DNA of 64,000 nucleotides from positions 62,001-126,000 of the forward strand of contig NZ_FNEB01000005.1 of the NCBI RefSeq assembly GCF_900100005.1, in the 5' to 3' direction. The position numbers and the translations under genes are program-made. The notes beneath the pieces were generated by a model that searched no databases, was not told the origin of the DNA, and saw only the letters and a list, made by a program, of their open reading frames with translations. Source of the stretch: Lutimaribacter saemankumensis. Lineage in GTDB: Bacteria; Pseudomonadota; Alphaproteobacteria; Rhodobacterales; Rhodobacteraceae. Shown in pieces: positions 1 through 8,242 of this stretch; the stretch's first letter is position 1, and each line of letters opens with the position of its first letter.

Positions 1-626
1 GCGATCAGGTCGGCCACCACGACCTTCTGGTTCGGAATGATGATCATGAAGACATTGGCACTCATGATCGTGGCGGTGAACGCACCCAGGTGCAGCATTG
101 CCGCCCGTCCCGAGAAAACGCTGGTATAGAAATACGCCATTCCCACCAGCACAACGAACAGCGCCACCATCAGCCCGGTCTGGTTGGCGTTCACGAACCG
201 GTCGCACAGGAAATCGTAGACCAGCCAGCCAAAGGCCAGCGATGCCATCGAGATCACGATCGCCCAACCCGGATGGATGTCCCAAACGGCCGGATCGACA
301 AGGTAGAACTCGGCCCCCAGGTAATAGACCACCGCCAAAAGCGCGAAACCCGACAGCCAGGTGGAATAGCTTTCCCATTTGAACCACACCAGCCCGTCCG
401 GCATGTTCGACGGCGCCACCAGGTATTTCTGGATGTGATAGAACCCCCCGCCATGCACCTGCCATTCCTCGCCATCCGCGCCGGTGGAAAGGTTGCGGTC
501 GCGGTGCAGGCCCAGGTCCAGCGCGATGAAATAGAACGACGACCCGATCCACGCGATCGCGGTGATGACATGCAGCCAGCGAATGGCGAATTCGGCCCAT
601 GCGCCCATGGCAGCCAGGTCGTACAT
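1..626 (-). CDS. puuD: Membrane urate oxidase (urate hydroxylase) PuuD, C-terminus cut by window edge
   Basis: The first 208 residues are visible; the gene continues past base 1. The protein is a hydrophobic bundle: an N-terminal membrane segment with His19 and the run AIAWIGSSFYF (residues 24-34), then segments near 90-105, 121-140, 151-170 and 178-198. This matches the PuuD family, inner-membrane urate oxidases whose complete form (about 400 residues) ends in a cytochrome c domain; that domain would lie outside the window. It would oxidise urate to 5-hydroxyisourate in purine catabolism. ATG at 626 is preceded by a GGGAGAGA ribosome site. It is divergent from a LysR regulator. The family call is from recognised sequence; activity is inferred. 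Confidence 0.85.
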   Translation of the reverse strand, partial: MYDLAAMGAWAEFAIRWLHVITAIAWIGSSFYFIALDLGLHRDRNLSTGADGEEWQVHGGGFYHIQKYLVAPSNMPDGLVWFKWESYSTWLSGFALLAVVYYLGAEFYLVDPAVWDIHPGWAIVISMASLAFGWLVYDFLCDRFVNANQTGLMVALFVVLVGMAYFYTSVFSGRAAMLHLGAFTATIMSANVFMIIIPNQKVVVADLI

Positions 627-705
627 CGGTATCTCTCCCGGTTGGTTTCGGCACAGGCTATCCGAGCCGGCATTTGTCTGTTAATCCAGCAGCTAGCGGG
701 AACAG

Positions 706-724
706 TTTCAAAAAGATTCTGAAA
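706..724. promoter_or_regulatory. Candidate LysR-type operator abutting the regulator start
   Basis: TTTCAAAAAGATTCTGAAA is an imperfect palindrome, with TTTCAnAA facing TTnTGAAA across three bases. It ends exactly at the ATG of the LysR gene, in the 98-bp gap shared with divergent puuD. LysR regulators commonly bind such interrupted palindromes in divergent promoters and repress themselves. No binding evidence is available. Confidence 0.35.
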
Positions 725-1639
725 ATGGCTTATGTGAACAACATCCGCATGTTCGTCCGTGTCTACGAATTGGGCAACATGAGCGCCGCGGCACGCGATC
801 AGCGCACCTCGCCTGCGGTGGCCTCGTCCCGCATTGCCGAGCTGGAAAAACACCTTGGCGTCCGCCTGTTCAACCGCACCACTCGCGCGCTGAACCCCAC
901 CGAACACGGGCGGCTGTTCTATGACGGGGCCTGCCGCATACTCGAAGCGATCGACAGCGCCGAAGCCGCCGTGATGGAAGCCAGCCAATCCCCGCGCGGC
1001 ACCCTATTCGTGGCCGCACCGCTGGGCGTGGGGCGGCGGTTCATCGCGCCCGCCGTGCCCGCATTCAAGGCGCAATACCCCCAGATCGACATCCGATTGC
1101 GCCTGTCCGACCGGATGATCGACGTCACCGGCGAGGGGCTGGACCTTGCCTTTCACCTCGGGCCATTGGTCGACAGCGATCTCAAGGTTCGCGTGATCGA
1201 GGAATGCCCCCGCGTGCTGTGTGCCGCCCCGGCCTATATCGAACGGCGCGGCATGCCCCGCGACGGGCAGGCGCTGATCGAGGATGGCCATGACTGCCTG
1301 AACCTGCGCTTTCCCGGCGCGCGCGAATTCCAATGGACGCTGCAAACCGCCGATGGCCCACGCCGTTTCGAAATCTCCGGCCCGCTGGAAAGCGACGATG
1401 GCGACGTCTTGACCGGCTGGGCACTGGATGGCGCGGGCATCGTCCTGAAGCCGCTGTTCGAAGTGGCCGAGCACCTGGAAACCGGTGCGCTGGTGCCCGT
1501 GGCGACCGATACGCCGCCGATCCCCACTCAACTGGCCTGCCTGTCGCCTTCGCGCCGGTATCGCGATCCCAAGGTGCAGGTCTTCACCGAATTCATGGTC
1601 GATCACTGCAAACGCGCCCTGCGCGAATTGCAGCCCTGA
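725..1639 (+). CDS. LysR-family transcriptional regulator
   Basis: The protein has 304 residues, normal for LysR. The N-terminal winged helix-turn-helix (about residues 3-62) reads MSAAARDQRTSPAVASSRIA then LEKHLGVRLFNRTTR, the classic LTTR DNA-binding pattern. Residues from about 90 form the periplasmic-binding-like effector domain, which starts GTLFVAAPLGVGRRFIAP. The ATG at 725 is chosen because the helix-turn-helix begins directly after it, although no good ribosome site precedes it. It is divergent from puuD, so control of urate oxidation is a reasonable but unproven guess. The effector is unknown. Confidence 0.9.
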   Translation: MAYVNNIRMFVRVYELGNMSAAARDQRTSPAVASSRIAELEKHLGVRLFNRTTRALNPTEHGRLFYDGACRILEAIDSAEAAVMEASQSPRGTLFVAAPLGVGRRFIAPAVPAFKAQYPQIDIRLRLSDRMIDVTGEGLDLAFHLGPLVDSDLKVRVIEECPRVLCAAPAYIERRGMPRDGQALIEDGHDCLNLRFPGAREFQWTLQTADGPRRFEISGPLESDDGDVLTGWALDGAGIVLKPLFEVAEHLETGALVPVATDTPPIPTQLACLSPSRRYRDPKVQVFTEFMVDHCKRALRELQP

Positions 1640-1705
1640 TCATTGCCGCACATCCCGGCATTCCGGGCGGCACCCCTTGTCATTTGATTACATTCTATTA
1701 CCTGC

Positions 1706-1718
1706 ATGTGAAACACAT
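1706..1718. promoter_or_regulatory. Short inverted repeat upstream of persulfide dioxygenase/rhodanese operon
   Basis: ATGTG-AAA-CACAT is a perfect 5-bp inverted repeat with a 3-bp centre, in an AT-rich stretch (1683-1725) just ahead of the AGAGGAGGT ribosome site at 1731. It could be an operator for a sulfide/persulfide sensor. It does not clearly match a known BigR or SqrR site, and the match could be chance. Confidence 0.3.
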
Positions 1719-1744
1719 CTTTTGACCGCTAGAGGAGGTTCTGC

Positions 1745-2641
1745 ATGTTTTCCCGCACCAGCCCATCCACCGGCCCGGCTTCGCCCGAGGTGACGGGGTT
1801 CTATGACCCCGCCACAGGGTCGATCATGTACGTGGCCGCCGATCCGGCGACGAAAAAGGCCGCGCTGATCGACGTGGTGCTGGATTTCGACCCTGCCCAC
1901 GGACGCACCCGCACCGACAGCGCGCAGGAGGTGCTGGATTTCGTCGCGGCACAGGGCCTGACGGTCGAATGGATTCTCGACACCCACCCCCATGCCGACC
2001 ACATGATGGCCAGCGCATGGCTGAAGGACCAGACCGGCGCCCCCAACGCGATAGGCGAGAAAACCCGCGATATCGCCGCGCTCTGGGCGGAATTCTACAA
2101 CCTGCCCGACGCCTTCGACGTGGACCGCGATTTCGACCGGCTTTTCGCGGATGGCGACAGCTTTGCACTGGGCGGGCTGGAGGTGCGCGTGATGCTGCAT
2201 CCGGGCCATACGCTCGGCTCGATCAGCTACGTGATCGGCGATGCGGCCTTTGTGCATGACACCCTGATGCATGTCGATTCCGGCACCAGCCGCGCCGATT
2301 TCCCCGGCGGATCGTCAAAAGATCTGTGGGACAGCCTGCAATCCATCCTGTCCCTGCCCGACGACACCCGCCTGTTCGTAGGCCACGACTACCCCCCCGT
2401 CGGCGACCGCAAAGACCCGGCATGGGAGGCGACCGTGGCCCGGCACAAGGCCGCGAACAAGCATCTTGGCGGCGGCACGGCCGAAGCAGCCTTTCGCAAA
2501 CTGCGCGACGATCGTGATGCCACGCTGAAACTGCCCGACCGGATGCTTTACGCGCTTCAGGTCAACCTGCGCGGCGGACGCCTTGCAACGCCCGAGGCCG
2601 ATGGCCATTCTTACTTCAAGATACCCGCGAACAAGTTCTGA
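1745..2641 (+). CDS. blh: MBL-fold hydrolase, persulfide dioxygenase-like (Blh type)
   Basis: A 298-residue metallo-beta-lactamase-fold protein. The metal motif THPHADH is at residues 80-86, with further ligands in HPGHTLGS, a conserved Asp-containing segment and GHDYPP. This arrangement is typical of ETHE1/Blh-type persulfide dioxygenases, which oxidise glutathione persulfide to sulfite. A strong AGAGGAGG ribosome site precedes the ATG. A rhodanese gene follows 13 bp downstream in the same direction, the usual pairing for sulfide/persulfide detoxification. Substrate specificity is inferred from family and neighbour. Confidence 0.85.
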   Translation: MFSRTSPSTGPASPEVTGFYDPATGSIMYVAADPATKKAALIDVVLDFDPAHGRTRTDSAQEVLDFVAAQGLTVEWILDTHPHADHMMASAWLKDQTGAPNAIGEKTRDIAALWAEFYNLPDAFDVDRDFDRLFADGDSFALGGLEVRVMLHPGHTLGSISYVIGDAAFVHDTLMHVDSGTSRADFPGGSSKDLWDSLQSILSLPDDTRLFVGHDYPPVGDRKDPAWEATVARHKAANKHLGGGTAEAAFRKLRDDRDATLKLPDRMLYALQVNLRGGRLATPEADGHSYFKIPANKF

Positions 2642-2654
2642 AAGGAGACGCGCG

Positions 2655-3035
2655 ATGAAAACCGAGAAAGTGGACGACGCCAGCCTGGAAACCTGGACGG
2701 TGGAAGAAGCCGCCCAGGCCTTCGACCGCAACGAGATCGTCCTGATCGACGTGCGCACACCCCAGGAATACATGTTCGAACATATCGAAGGCGCCCTGTT
2801 GATGCCGCTGGCCTTCTTTAAGGGCGACAAGCTGCCCGACCAGGTGGAAAAGCGCATCGTGTTCCACTGCGGCTCGGGTGTGCGGTCCGAACGCGTGGCC
2901 CGTGCCGCGATTGCCGCGGGCGTCAAGAAAATCGCCCATATGGAAGGCGGGTTCGCCGCGTGGAAAGGGGCGAAAAAGCCTTATATCGGCACCAACATGG
3001 CCACCGGTGCGCCGCAGGCCGTGATGCCCGAGTGA
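2655..3035 (+). CDS. Rhodanese-like sulfurtransferase
   Basis: A single-domain rhodanese of 126 residues. The active loop is CGSGVR with the persulfide-forming cysteine at residue 72; the upstream IDVRTPQEY and downstream EGGFAAW motifs are canonical. There is no signal peptide, so it should act in the cytoplasm. The ATG at 2655 has an AAAGGAGA ribosome site. It is co-transcribed with the persulfide dioxygenase-like gene and probably passes sulfane sulfur between thiols, for example thiosulfate and glutathione persulfide. Confidence 0.92.
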   Translation: MKTEKVDDASLETWTVEEAAQAFDRNEIVLIDVRTPQEYMFEHIEGALLMPLAFFKGDKLPDQVEKRIVFHCGSGVRSERVARAAIAAGVKKIAHMEGGFAAWKGAKKPYIGTNMATGAPQAVMPE

Positions 3036-3043
3036 TCCCGGCA

Positions 3044-3067
3044 GGGAACCGGCCAGGCCCGGTTCCC
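3044..3067. terminator. Hairpin between convergent genes, possible bidirectional terminator
   Basis: GGGAACCGG (3044-3052) pairs perfectly with CCGGTTCCC (3059-3067) across a 6-base loop, in the 43-bp gap between the convergent rhodanese and OmpA-like genes. There is no T-run on either side, so intrinsic termination is uncertain. Confidence 0.45.
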
Positions 3068-3078
3068 ACCCGGCGCCG

Positions 3079-4008
3079 TCATTCGGTGTTCAGCAAGATC
3101 ACCTCGACCCGGCGGTTCGCTTCGCGGCCCTCGGGGGTGGTGTTGGGCGCAACGGGCGAAAGATAGCCCATGCCCTCGGCATCCATTCTTTCGCGTGGCA
3201 CACCATGGGCGCTGACCATCCGCTCCAGCACCGAGGCCGCCCGCCGCTTCGACAGCGCGATATTGCCGTCCAGTGCCCCCACCGCATCCGTATGCCCCAC
3301 CAGCGCAATCCGGGCCTGCGGGTTGTCGCGCATGAACGCGCCCAGCGCGTCCAGTGACGGATAGTTGCCGTCGCTCAGGTCGGATGACCCTGTCGCGAAC
3401 TCAAGATCGTTCAGGATTGCATGGCCCTGGGTGGTCAGGCGCTGCGCAAGATCACCGTCATCGGACACGGCGGGCACGGTTTGCAAGGGGCGCACCGTGA
3501 CATTCGGCACACGCCTGTCCGATCCTGCTGCCGTCACCTGGATCAGCTGCACGAAACCGGCGCTGCCCGTCCGGCTGACCAACAGGCTGACATGTTCGTC
3601 CGCACCCCTGCGCGCCGAAAGATGCCGGAAATCCGAAAGGCTCACATACATGTCGGGGGCTGGCAGCACCTCGATCTCGAACCGGAAATCGAACCCGCCG
3701 CAATCCTCGTCGGCGCATTCGAACAGGATATTGAAACCCGCGGCCTGCAACTGCTCGCGCAACGGTGCGAACATCTGCAGCGTCGTCATGTTCTGCCCGT
3801 CCATCCGCCAGGCCTGCCGCGAAACCCGGCCCTCCAGCATCCGCGCAGGCAGTTCGCCCGACGAATAAGGTCCGGTCGGCAGGGCATAACTGTCAGGATC
3901 GCTGACCGTTTCGGCAGTGGCGCGCGCGTTGCCCGGCAGCGTCAGGTCCAAGGCCGATACAGGCGCAGCGGCCAGGCAAAACACGAAGGCAGCGGCAAGT
4001 CGGATCAT
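3079..4008 (-). CDS. OmpA-family outer-membrane/peptidoglycan-binding protein
   Basis: The protein has 309 residues and starts MIRLAAAFVFCLAAAPVSA, a clear signal peptide cleaved after about residue 19. The C-terminal ~110 residues form an OmpA-like domain: LEFATGSSDLSD, then GHTDAVG, NIALSKRRAASV and a final REANRRVEV. These residues bind peptidoglycan. The central region is unassigned and carries two close cysteines (CADEDC). The ATG at 4008 overlaps the stop of the upstream gene by four bases (ATGA), which supports this start. It is the last gene of a coupled four-gene operon. Confidence 0.88.
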   Translation of the reverse strand: MIRLAAAFVFCLAAAPVSALDLTLPGNARATAETVSDPDSYALPTGPYSSGELPARMLEGRVSRQAWRMDGQNMTTLQMFAPLREQLQAAGFNILFECADEDCGGFDFRFEIEVLPAPDMYVSLSDFRHLSARRGADEHVSLLVSRTGSAGFVQLIQVTAAGSDRRVPNVTVRPLQTVPAVSDDGDLAQRLTTQGHAILNDLEFATGSSDLSDGNYPSLDALGAFMRDNPQARIALVGHTDAVGALDGNIALSKRRAASVLERMVSAHGVPRERMDAEGMGYLSPVAPNTTPEGREANRRVEVILLNTE

Positions 4009-4577
4009 CTGTTCTGGGCGTGATACTCGTCGTTGGGCCGCATATCGAGCGCCGACGCCACCCTGTTCGTCATGTTGTAGAACCCGGCAACATTCGCGAT
4101 GTCCCAGATGTCGCGGTCGCTGAACCCGTGATCGCGCAGCGCCTGCCGGTCGTCTTCCTCGATGCGATAGCTTTCCTCGGTCATCTTCACCGCGAAATCC
4201 AGCATCGCGCGCTGTTTCGGCGTGATATCGGCCACGCGGTAATTCATCACCAGCGCCTCGCCCAGCTTGGGATCGCCCGACAGTGCACGCACCGCCTGGC
4301 CATGGGCCGTAAGGCAGTAAAAGCACCGGTTGACCGAGCTGACGGCCACGGCGATCATCTCGCGCTCCAGCTTGGACAGGCCGCTGTCACCCAGCATCAG
4401 CTCGTTATACAGCGCCGAGAACGTGTTCAGCTTTTCGATATCGAAGGCATGTGCGCGCAGCACGTTCGGCACCAGCCCCAGCTTGTCCTGGCAGATGTCG
4501 AAATACTTCTGCGTGGACGCCGGCAGCGGATCGACCTGCGGCAGGTTCAGGGCTGTGGGCATGTCGTCGCGGCTCAT
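4005..4577 (-). CDS. AhpD-like / carboxymuconolactone decarboxylase-family peroxidase-related protein
   Basis: 190 residues, the length of the 'uncharacterised peroxidase-related enzyme' group of the CMD/AhpD superfamily. The redox motif is C85-F-Y-C88 followed by LTAHG with His92, within an all-helical fold. Such proteins reduce hydroperoxides with a CxxC pair or act in related thiol chemistry. Both ends overlap neighbours by four bases (ATGA), so translation is probably coupled to the GNAT gene upstream and the OmpA-like gene downstream. The physiological substrate is not known. Confidence 0.85.
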   Translation of the reverse strand: MSRDDMPTALNLPQVDPLPASTQKYFDICQDKLGLVPNVLRAHAFDIEKLNTFSALYNELMLGDSGLSKLEREMIAVAVSSVNRCFYCLTAHGQAVRALSGDPKLGEALVMNYRVADITPKQRAMLDFAVKMTEESYRIEEDDRQALRDHGFSDRDIWDIANVAGFYNMTNRVASALDMRPNDEYHAQNR

Positions 4578-5305
4578 GCGAAATCCTCCTCGTGCTTGCG
4601 ATAGTGATACTGTCCCACAAGCGTCATGCCGAGGGAAGAATAGAGCGCGTTGGCCCCCGCGTTACCCTGCGTGCAAACGACTGCCAGGTGGGTCGCGCCA
4701 TTGGCCTGCGCCCAGAACGCGGCCTCGCGCATGAAATAGCGGCCCATGCCCTGCTTGCGCTGATGTTCCAGCACCTCCAGCGCGTGAACCATCGCGATGC
4801 CGTCATGGATGGCGACGAAACCGGTGCCGCCGGGATGGTCGTTCAACCGGCCGATCAGCGATGTCTTCGGCCCGCGCGCGCGGTGCATCACCGCGATGCG
4901 CCCCGGCCCGATCCCGCCTTCGGCCCACATGTCGATCTGGATCGCCAGCGGCTCCCATACCGTAAAGGTGGTGATGCGCGGCGGCCGCTCGGTCGCCACG
5001 TCCGCCACCGGCGCGACATAGAGGTTCACCGGATCGACCACCTTGTAGCCCCGCGCCTCCAGCGCGGCATCCAGCGCCTCGTCGCCCTTGCGGATCATGA
5101 ACAGGCGCGGCTGGCCCAGCGCCTGCATCGCGGCCTCGGCCCGCGGGATGTCGGCCTCGGTCACGGGATCGACGGCCGTTGCCGCCGACACGCGTTGCCC
5201 GCCGCCCTGACCCTCGCGGATCATCCACGGTCCCTCGCGCCGGAAAGCGGCAGCCGGCCATGTGCCGTCCACCACGTCATAAAGCATTTCGACCGAGGGC
5301 ATCAT
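4574..5305 (-). CDS. GNAT-family N-acetyltransferase
   Basis: 243 residues with a C-terminal GNAT fold. ALEVLEHQRKQGMGRYFMREAAFWAQ is motif A, with the acetyl-CoA-binding Q/RxxGxG/A pattern as RKQGMG; it is followed by the NAGANALYSSLGM motif B. The N-terminal half looks like a divergent first GNAT repeat. The ATG at 5305 overlaps the preceding stop by four bases; a second in-frame ATG at 5302 is equally possible. The acetylated substrate cannot be told from sequence. Confidence 0.85.
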   Translation of the reverse strand: MMPSVEMLYDVVDGTWPAAAFRREGPWMIREGQGGGQRVSAATAVDPVTEADIPRAEAAMQALGQPRLFMIRKGDEALDAALEARGYKVVDPVNLYVAPVADVATERPPRITTFTVWEPLAIQIDMWAEGGIGPGRIAVMHRARGPKTSLIGRLNDHPGGTGFVAIHDGIAMVHALEVLEHQRKQGMGRYFMREAAFWAQANGATHLAVVCTQGNAGANALYSSLGMTLVGQYHYRKHEEDFA

Positions 5306-6024
5306 GCGCCGAAGATCTCCGACAGGCGGGTCATCGCCGCATCCACTTGCGCGCCGTCCTGCCCCCGGATCACGATCTGCGCGCCGTAAACACCGTCCTT
5401 CTGGAACGGGTAGGAACCGATCGACAGGTCGGGGAAATCCGCGGCCAACTCACCCAGGGGTCCGGCGATGTCGCCCTCGCCGCGGAAAATCCGCAGGCTT
5501 TGCGACATCAGCGGTCGCCCCCCCACCAGCGTGGGCAGCACGCTGGCCACCATCGCCTCGAACACCGCCGGAACGCCCGCCATCACATAGACGTTCTCGA
5601 TGGTGAACCCAGGCGCGGCCGATACCGGGTTTTCGATCAGGCCCGCGCCTTCGGGGATGCGCGCCATGCGCAGGCGCGCGGCGTTCAGCTCGGTCCCCAT
5701 CCGGTCGTAATGCGCTTGCAGGATCGCCCGTGCGTCGTCGCGCACGTCGATCGACCGGCCGAACGCACGCGCCACGCAATCGGCGGTGATGTCGTCATGG
5801 GTCGGCCCGATCCCGCCACTCGTAAAGACATGCGTGTAAGCCGCGCTCAGGGCACGCACCGCACCTTCGATCGCCGCCGCGTCATCGCTCACCACGCGCA
5901 CCTCTTGCAGGTCGATCCCCACCTTGGTCAGCTCCTGCGCCAGGTAATGCATGTTGGAATCCCGCGTGCGCCCCGACAGGATTTCATCGCCGATGACGAT
6001 CATGGCAGCGGTGGGGTTCGGCAT
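5302..6024 (-). CDS. Molybdopterin-binding-domain protein, CinA N-terminal-like (COG1058)
   Basis: 240 residues comprising the MoaB/MogA-type domain found at the N-terminus of CinA, without the C-terminal nicotinamide-nucleotide amidase domain. Diagnostic stretches are GDEILSGRTRDSN (about 12-24) and TSGGIGPTHDDIT (about 69-81). Related proteins hydrolyse ADP-ribose or act on pterin nucleotides; the role of stand-alone forms is unclear. It is the first gene of the 6024-3079 operon and is read divergently from sfsA across a gap of under 50 bp. Confidence 0.87.
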   Translation of the reverse strand: MPNPTAAMIVIGDEILSGRTRDSNMHYLAQELTKVGIDLQEVRVVSDDAAAIEGAVRALSAAYTHVFTSGGIGPTHDDITADCVARAFGRSIDVRDDARAILQAHYDRMGTELNAARLRMARIPEGAGLIENPVSAAPGFTIENVYVMAGVPAVFEAMVASVLPTLVGGRPLMSQSLRIFRGEGDIAGPLGELAADFPDLSIGSYPFQKDGVYGAQIVIRGQDGAQVDAAMTRLSEIFGA

Positions 6025-6072
6025 GGGCGGGTCTCCTTGCGTGGGCGTCCGTCACGGTATAGGCCCGCAATC

Positions 6073-6774
6073 ATGCGCTTTCAAACCCCCCTTGTGCCCG
6101 CCGTGCTGATCCGCCGCTACAAGCGGTTCCTGGCCGATTGCCGGCTTGAGGACGGGCGCGAGATCACCGCCCATTGCGCCAATCCCGGCTCGATGATGGG
6201 GCTGGCCGATCCCGGCATGCGCATCTGGCTGGAACCCAACGACGACCCCAAGAAGAAACTGAAATTCGGCTGGCGCCTCGTCGAACACGGCGGTGGCCAT
6301 TTCACCGGCGTCGACACCTCGGTGCCCAACCGCGCGCTCAAGGATGCACTGATCGCGGGCAAGGTGCCGGGGCTGGCCGCCCCGACCGTCCGCCCCGAGG
6401 TGAAATACGGCGCAAACTCCCGCATCGATTTCCTGCTGTCGGGCGATGGCACCGACACCTATGTCGAGGTGAAATCCGTCACGCTCTCGCGCCAGCCGGG
6501 CCTGGCCGAGTTTCCCGACAGCGTCACTGCGCGCGGGTTGAAACACCTGCAGGAACTGTCCGCGATCAAGGCGCAGGGCGCGCGCGCCGTGATGCTCTAT
6601 CTCGTGCAGCGCACGGATTGCCACCATACGGGCATCGCCGCCGATATCGACCCGGCCTACGCTGCCGGTCTGACCGCCGCCCATGCCGCCGGGGTTGAAA
6701 TCATGGCCTTCGATTGCCGCATCTCGCCGCAGGAGATCACGCTGGGCCATCCCATGCCCTTCGAAATGCCGTAA
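6073..6774 (+). CDS. sfsA: Sugar fermentation stimulation protein SfsA
   Basis: 233 residues, matching the family's usual length of about 234. Characteristic blocks are ANPGSMMGL near the N-terminus, the nuclease-like IDFLLSGDGTDTYVEVKSV (D...ExK pattern) and the ending around MPFEMP. The family has an OB-fold domain followed by a restriction-endonuclease-like domain and binds nucleic acid non-specifically; its cellular role is not settled. ATG at 6073 is chosen because the family alignment begins MRFQTPL; the ribosome site is weak. Confidence 0.92.
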   Translation: MRFQTPLVPAVLIRRYKRFLADCRLEDGREITAHCANPGSMMGLADPGMRIWLEPNDDPKKKLKFGWRLVEHGGGHFTGVDTSVPNRALKDALIAGKVPGLAAPTVRPEVKYGANSRIDFLLSGDGTDTYVEVKSVTLSRQPGLAEFPDSVTARGLKHLQELSAIKAQGARAVMLYLVQRTDCHHTGIAADIDPAYAAGLTAAHAAGVEIMAFDCRISPQEITLGHPMPFEMP

Positions 6775-6832
6775 CGGCAGGGCGCGATTCGACGCACTGG
6801 CCCTTGGGTCAAAACTGTCCTAAATAGTGCGC

Positions 6833-7681
6833 ATGATTTTGAAATTCGGCAAAGGGGCCGGCAAGGTGAACGAAGCGCATCGGGGCCGCACAACGCGCGA
6901 AGGCATCCGCATCCACGAACCGGGCGATTTCGCCGGAATGCACAAGGCCGGCGAACTGGCCGCGCGCATCCTGGACGAAGTGGCCGAACACGTATTCCCG
7001 GGCCAGACCACAGCCGAAATCGACCGCATCATCGAGGACAAGGTAAACGCCGCCGGCGCAAAATCCGCGACCATCGGCTACAAGGGCTACCGCCACGCTT
7101 CGTGCATCTCGATCAACCATGTGGTCTGCCACGGCATCCCCGGCGACAAGAAGCTGAAAGAAGGCGACATCCTCAATATCGACGTGACCGTGATCGTCGA
7201 TGGATGGTTCGGCGACACCAGCCGGATGTATGTCGCGGGCAAGCTCAGCCGCAAGGCGGAACGCCTGATCCAGATCACCCACGACGCGCTGATGCTCGGG
7301 ATCGAGCAGGTCAAGCCCGGCAACACTTTCGGCGATATCGGCCACGCCATCCAGACATTCGTCGAAGGGCACCGCATGTCCGTGGTGCGCGATTTCTGCG
7401 GCCACGGCCTTGGCCGCGTGTTCCACGCCCCGCCCAACGTGCTGCATTACGGCCGCCCCGGAACCGGCCCGCTGCTGGAAGAAGGGATGTTCTTCACCAT
7501 CGAACCGATGGTGAACCTGGGCCGCCCCGAAACCAAGGTGCTTGCAGATGACTGGACGGCGGTGACCCGCGACAAATCCCTGTCGGCGCAGTTCGAACAT
7601 TCGGTCGGCGTGACGGCGGACGGGGTCGATATCTTCACCCTGTCGCCCGCAGGTCTGTTCCACCCGACATACAGCCAGTAA
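6833..7681 (+). CDS. map: Type I methionine aminopeptidase
   Basis: 282 residues with the creatinase/aminopeptidase 'pita-bread' fold. The metal ligands are visible as the two aspartates in NIDVTVIVDGWFGDTSRM, the His in GHGLGRVFHAPP, the first Glu in TIEPM and the last in QFEHSVGVT. It removes the initiator methionine from nascent proteins. ATG at 6833 is used; a GTG six bases earlier (6827) is in frame and neither has a clear ribosome site. It is transcribed singly. Confidence 0.95.
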   Translation: MILKFGKGAGKVNEAHRGRTTREGIRIHEPGDFAGMHKAGELAARILDEVAEHVFPGQTTAEIDRIIEDKVNAAGAKSATIGYKGYRHASCISINHVVCHGIPGDKKLKEGDILNIDVTVIVDGWFGDTSRMYVAGKLSRKAERLIQITHDALMLGIEQVKPGNTFGDIGHAIQTFVEGHRMSVVRDFCGHGLGRVFHAPPNVLHYGRPGTGPLLEEGMFFTIEPMVNLGRPETKVLADDWTAVTRDKSLSAQFEHSVGVTADGVDIFTLSPAGLFHPTYSQ

Positions 7682-7687
7682 GAACCG

Positions 7688-8242
7688 TCAGGCGTATTCC
7701 GCCTCCGAGAAATCCTGCTGCGCGGCTTCGTGCCATTCGCGCAGGGTCTCTACCAGTTCGGTCCGGCTCAGGTCCGGGGGCAGCGAAAATTCCGGGATCG
7801 GGATGTATTCCAGCGGCGACAGCATGATCAGGACAAAGCTGCCCATTTCCGCGATCTCGGTGACATCGGACCATTCCACATGGGAATGCAGCGCCCCGCC
7901 TTCGGATGCGATACCGTGCTCGTTGATCGCAAGGCTGCATTCCTTCTGCCGGATCGGCGCCGCCATCAGCGCCGCCTGCAGCCGCTTGTGACCCAGCGTA
8001 TTGCCCAGCCCCAGCATCAACGCACAGGCCATGGCAGCCAGAACGGTGGACAGTTGCGTGCCCGTTTCATGCGGGAAAACGTGCTTCTGAAGAAGGATGA
8101 AGGTGGCAAACAACACCGTCACCGCCAAAAGCAACGCGATCCAGCGCAACGGACCGAAGAACCGCATCGTCAAACGGTTGGTAAGCTTGGCAACAGGTAT
8201 GTCCCGCCAAGAGTAGGTAAGATAAATAGCTTCTCGCATCAC
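7688..8242 (-). CDS. YcxB-like membrane protein, hypothetical
   Basis: 184 residues. Two membrane segments (roughly residues 33-52 and 65-82) are followed by a soluble beta-rich domain whose features (SLAINEHGI, then HVEWSDVTEIAE and YIPIPEFSLP) resemble the YcxB-like C-terminal domain. Function is unknown. The start at 8242 overlaps the rsmD stop by four bases; an alternative ATG lies at 8239. It is the distal member of the oxidoreductase-rsmD unit. Confidence 0.7.
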   Translation of the reverse strand: MMREAIYLTYSWRDIPVAKLTNRLTMRFFGPLRWIALLLAVTVLFATFILLQKHVFPHETGTQLSTVLAAMACALMLGLGNTLGHKRLQAALMAAPIRQKECSLAINEHGIASEGGALHSHVEWSDVTEIAEMGSFVLIMLSPLEYIPIPEFSLPPDLSRTELVETLREWHEAAQQDFSEAEYA

